Assembly: GCA_930367205.1 (NCBI GenBank)
Contig: OV884015.1
Span: forward strand, 107,262,509-107,326,508
Direction: 5' to 3'
Source: Acanthosoma haemorrhoidale
Lineage: Eukaryota > Arthropoda > Insecta > Hemiptera > Acanthosomatidae
Length of the DNA stretch: 64,000 nucleotides
Shown here piece after piece: positions 63,301-64,000 of this stretch. The notes beneath the pieces are model-generated. The model worked only from the letters and a program-made list of their open reading frames with translations. It was not told the DNA's origin and ran no database searches. Both the position numbers and the translations under genes were made by a program. The first letter of the stretch is position 1. Every line of letters begins with the position of its first letter.

Positions 63301-64000
63301 ATTAATGATTTTTAGTTTTGTTTGTTTCTTCCTTATTTAAATCTTATGGTATTAATTAGTTCTATGGTCGTATGTGTGACGTAGGTAAGCCACCACTGGG
63401 TCATTTCAGTGATATGATCCCCATGTTCATCGGTAATTCACTTCAATGACATATCATGCCATCCCACTCCTCTCTTCCTAATCGTCCACTACTTTTGGGA
63501 AAATTGATTGTAATACTATCTACATTTTTGTGTATAATAGATACTTTATTTTTAAATTTAGCTGGTCTTATAAACATTTTATATAAGTTCGTAGAGATAA
63601 CCAATAAACTTTATGTAAAGAGCGTTACACAGTAACTACTGCTGTAAGTAACTTGACATACAGTTCATCATGTATAAAATTATTGCACTATGACACAAAA
63701 GAGTATTTTCTTTGTATAAAATATATTTTATTTCCAAATCAAAAACATTTTACAGCAATTTATAAATATAACCAATAACATATACATAATTCATGTTACA
63801 AATTGTAATAGTAACACTAAACTGCCCCACCCATTACACAGAAAAAGAACTGAGAACAGAAAATGTGCCTGAAGGATGCATTTCTCTACAGAACCTTTCG
63901 ACAAAGTATACATTAATTTAATATTCAAATGTATTATAATAATATTTTCTTATTTCGACAATGTCTTACATTAATTTAATATTCAAATGTACTATAATAA
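63301..64000. other. gene-free right edge
   Basis: AT-rich DNA with an imperfect direct repeat (ACATTAATTTAATATTCAAA at about 63910 and 63969). No open frame or transposon end is convincing. Confidence 0.4.

Overview
This window looks like nuclear DNA of an arthropod, most likely an insect. It is AT-rich, its genes have many exons with consensus GT-AG introns, and it is littered with relics of jockey-type non-LTR elements, mariner, Tc1, Tigger/pogo and Ty3/gypsy elements. The species and order cannot be fixed from the sequence alone.

Three cellular genes are well supported. (1) A methionine-R-sulfoxide reductase (MsrB/SelR type) lies on the minus strand in three exons (5087-10776), with both zinc CxxC pairs and a cysteine rather than selenocysteine catalytic site. 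(2) Ribosomal protein L8 (uL2) lies on the plus strand in six coding exons (13842-17705) and encodes 258 residues. (3) A cholinesterase-like, glutactin-like secreted protein lies on the plus strand in eleven exons (50911-63186, about 717 residues). It keeps the esterase fold signatures but has glycine where the nucleophilic serine should be, so it is probably a non-catalytic adhesion or matrix protein. A fourth, unidentified gene start is inferred at 18717, followed by a striking tandem array of a 55-nt mini-exon.

The rest is accessory DNA. From 18.9 to 20.9 kb, a 242-bp unit holding a complete spliceable mini-exon is repeated eight times. At 23.2-24.2 and 28.6-29.6 kb sit two copies of a foldback-like element with 121-bp tandem repeats in its arms and a 63-bp centre that is flipped between the copies. 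From 31.2 to 38.16 kb runs a 60-bp minisatellite of about 116 units, each with a perfect 7-bp-stem palindrome, with an 1800-bp higher-order repeat; it is open on both strands but shows no sign of coding constraint. Degenerate Gag (38.7-39.65 kb, minus) and Pol (43.9-45.7 kb, plus) relics, a Tigger relic, and a nest of retroelement-mariner-retroelement insertions (48.3-50.3 kb) follow.

At least six fragments of one non-LTR family share a 3' UTR with recurring hairpin-capable motifs. The genes do not form a pathway; they are independent housekeeping or extracellular genes separated by repeat-rich intergenic DNA.
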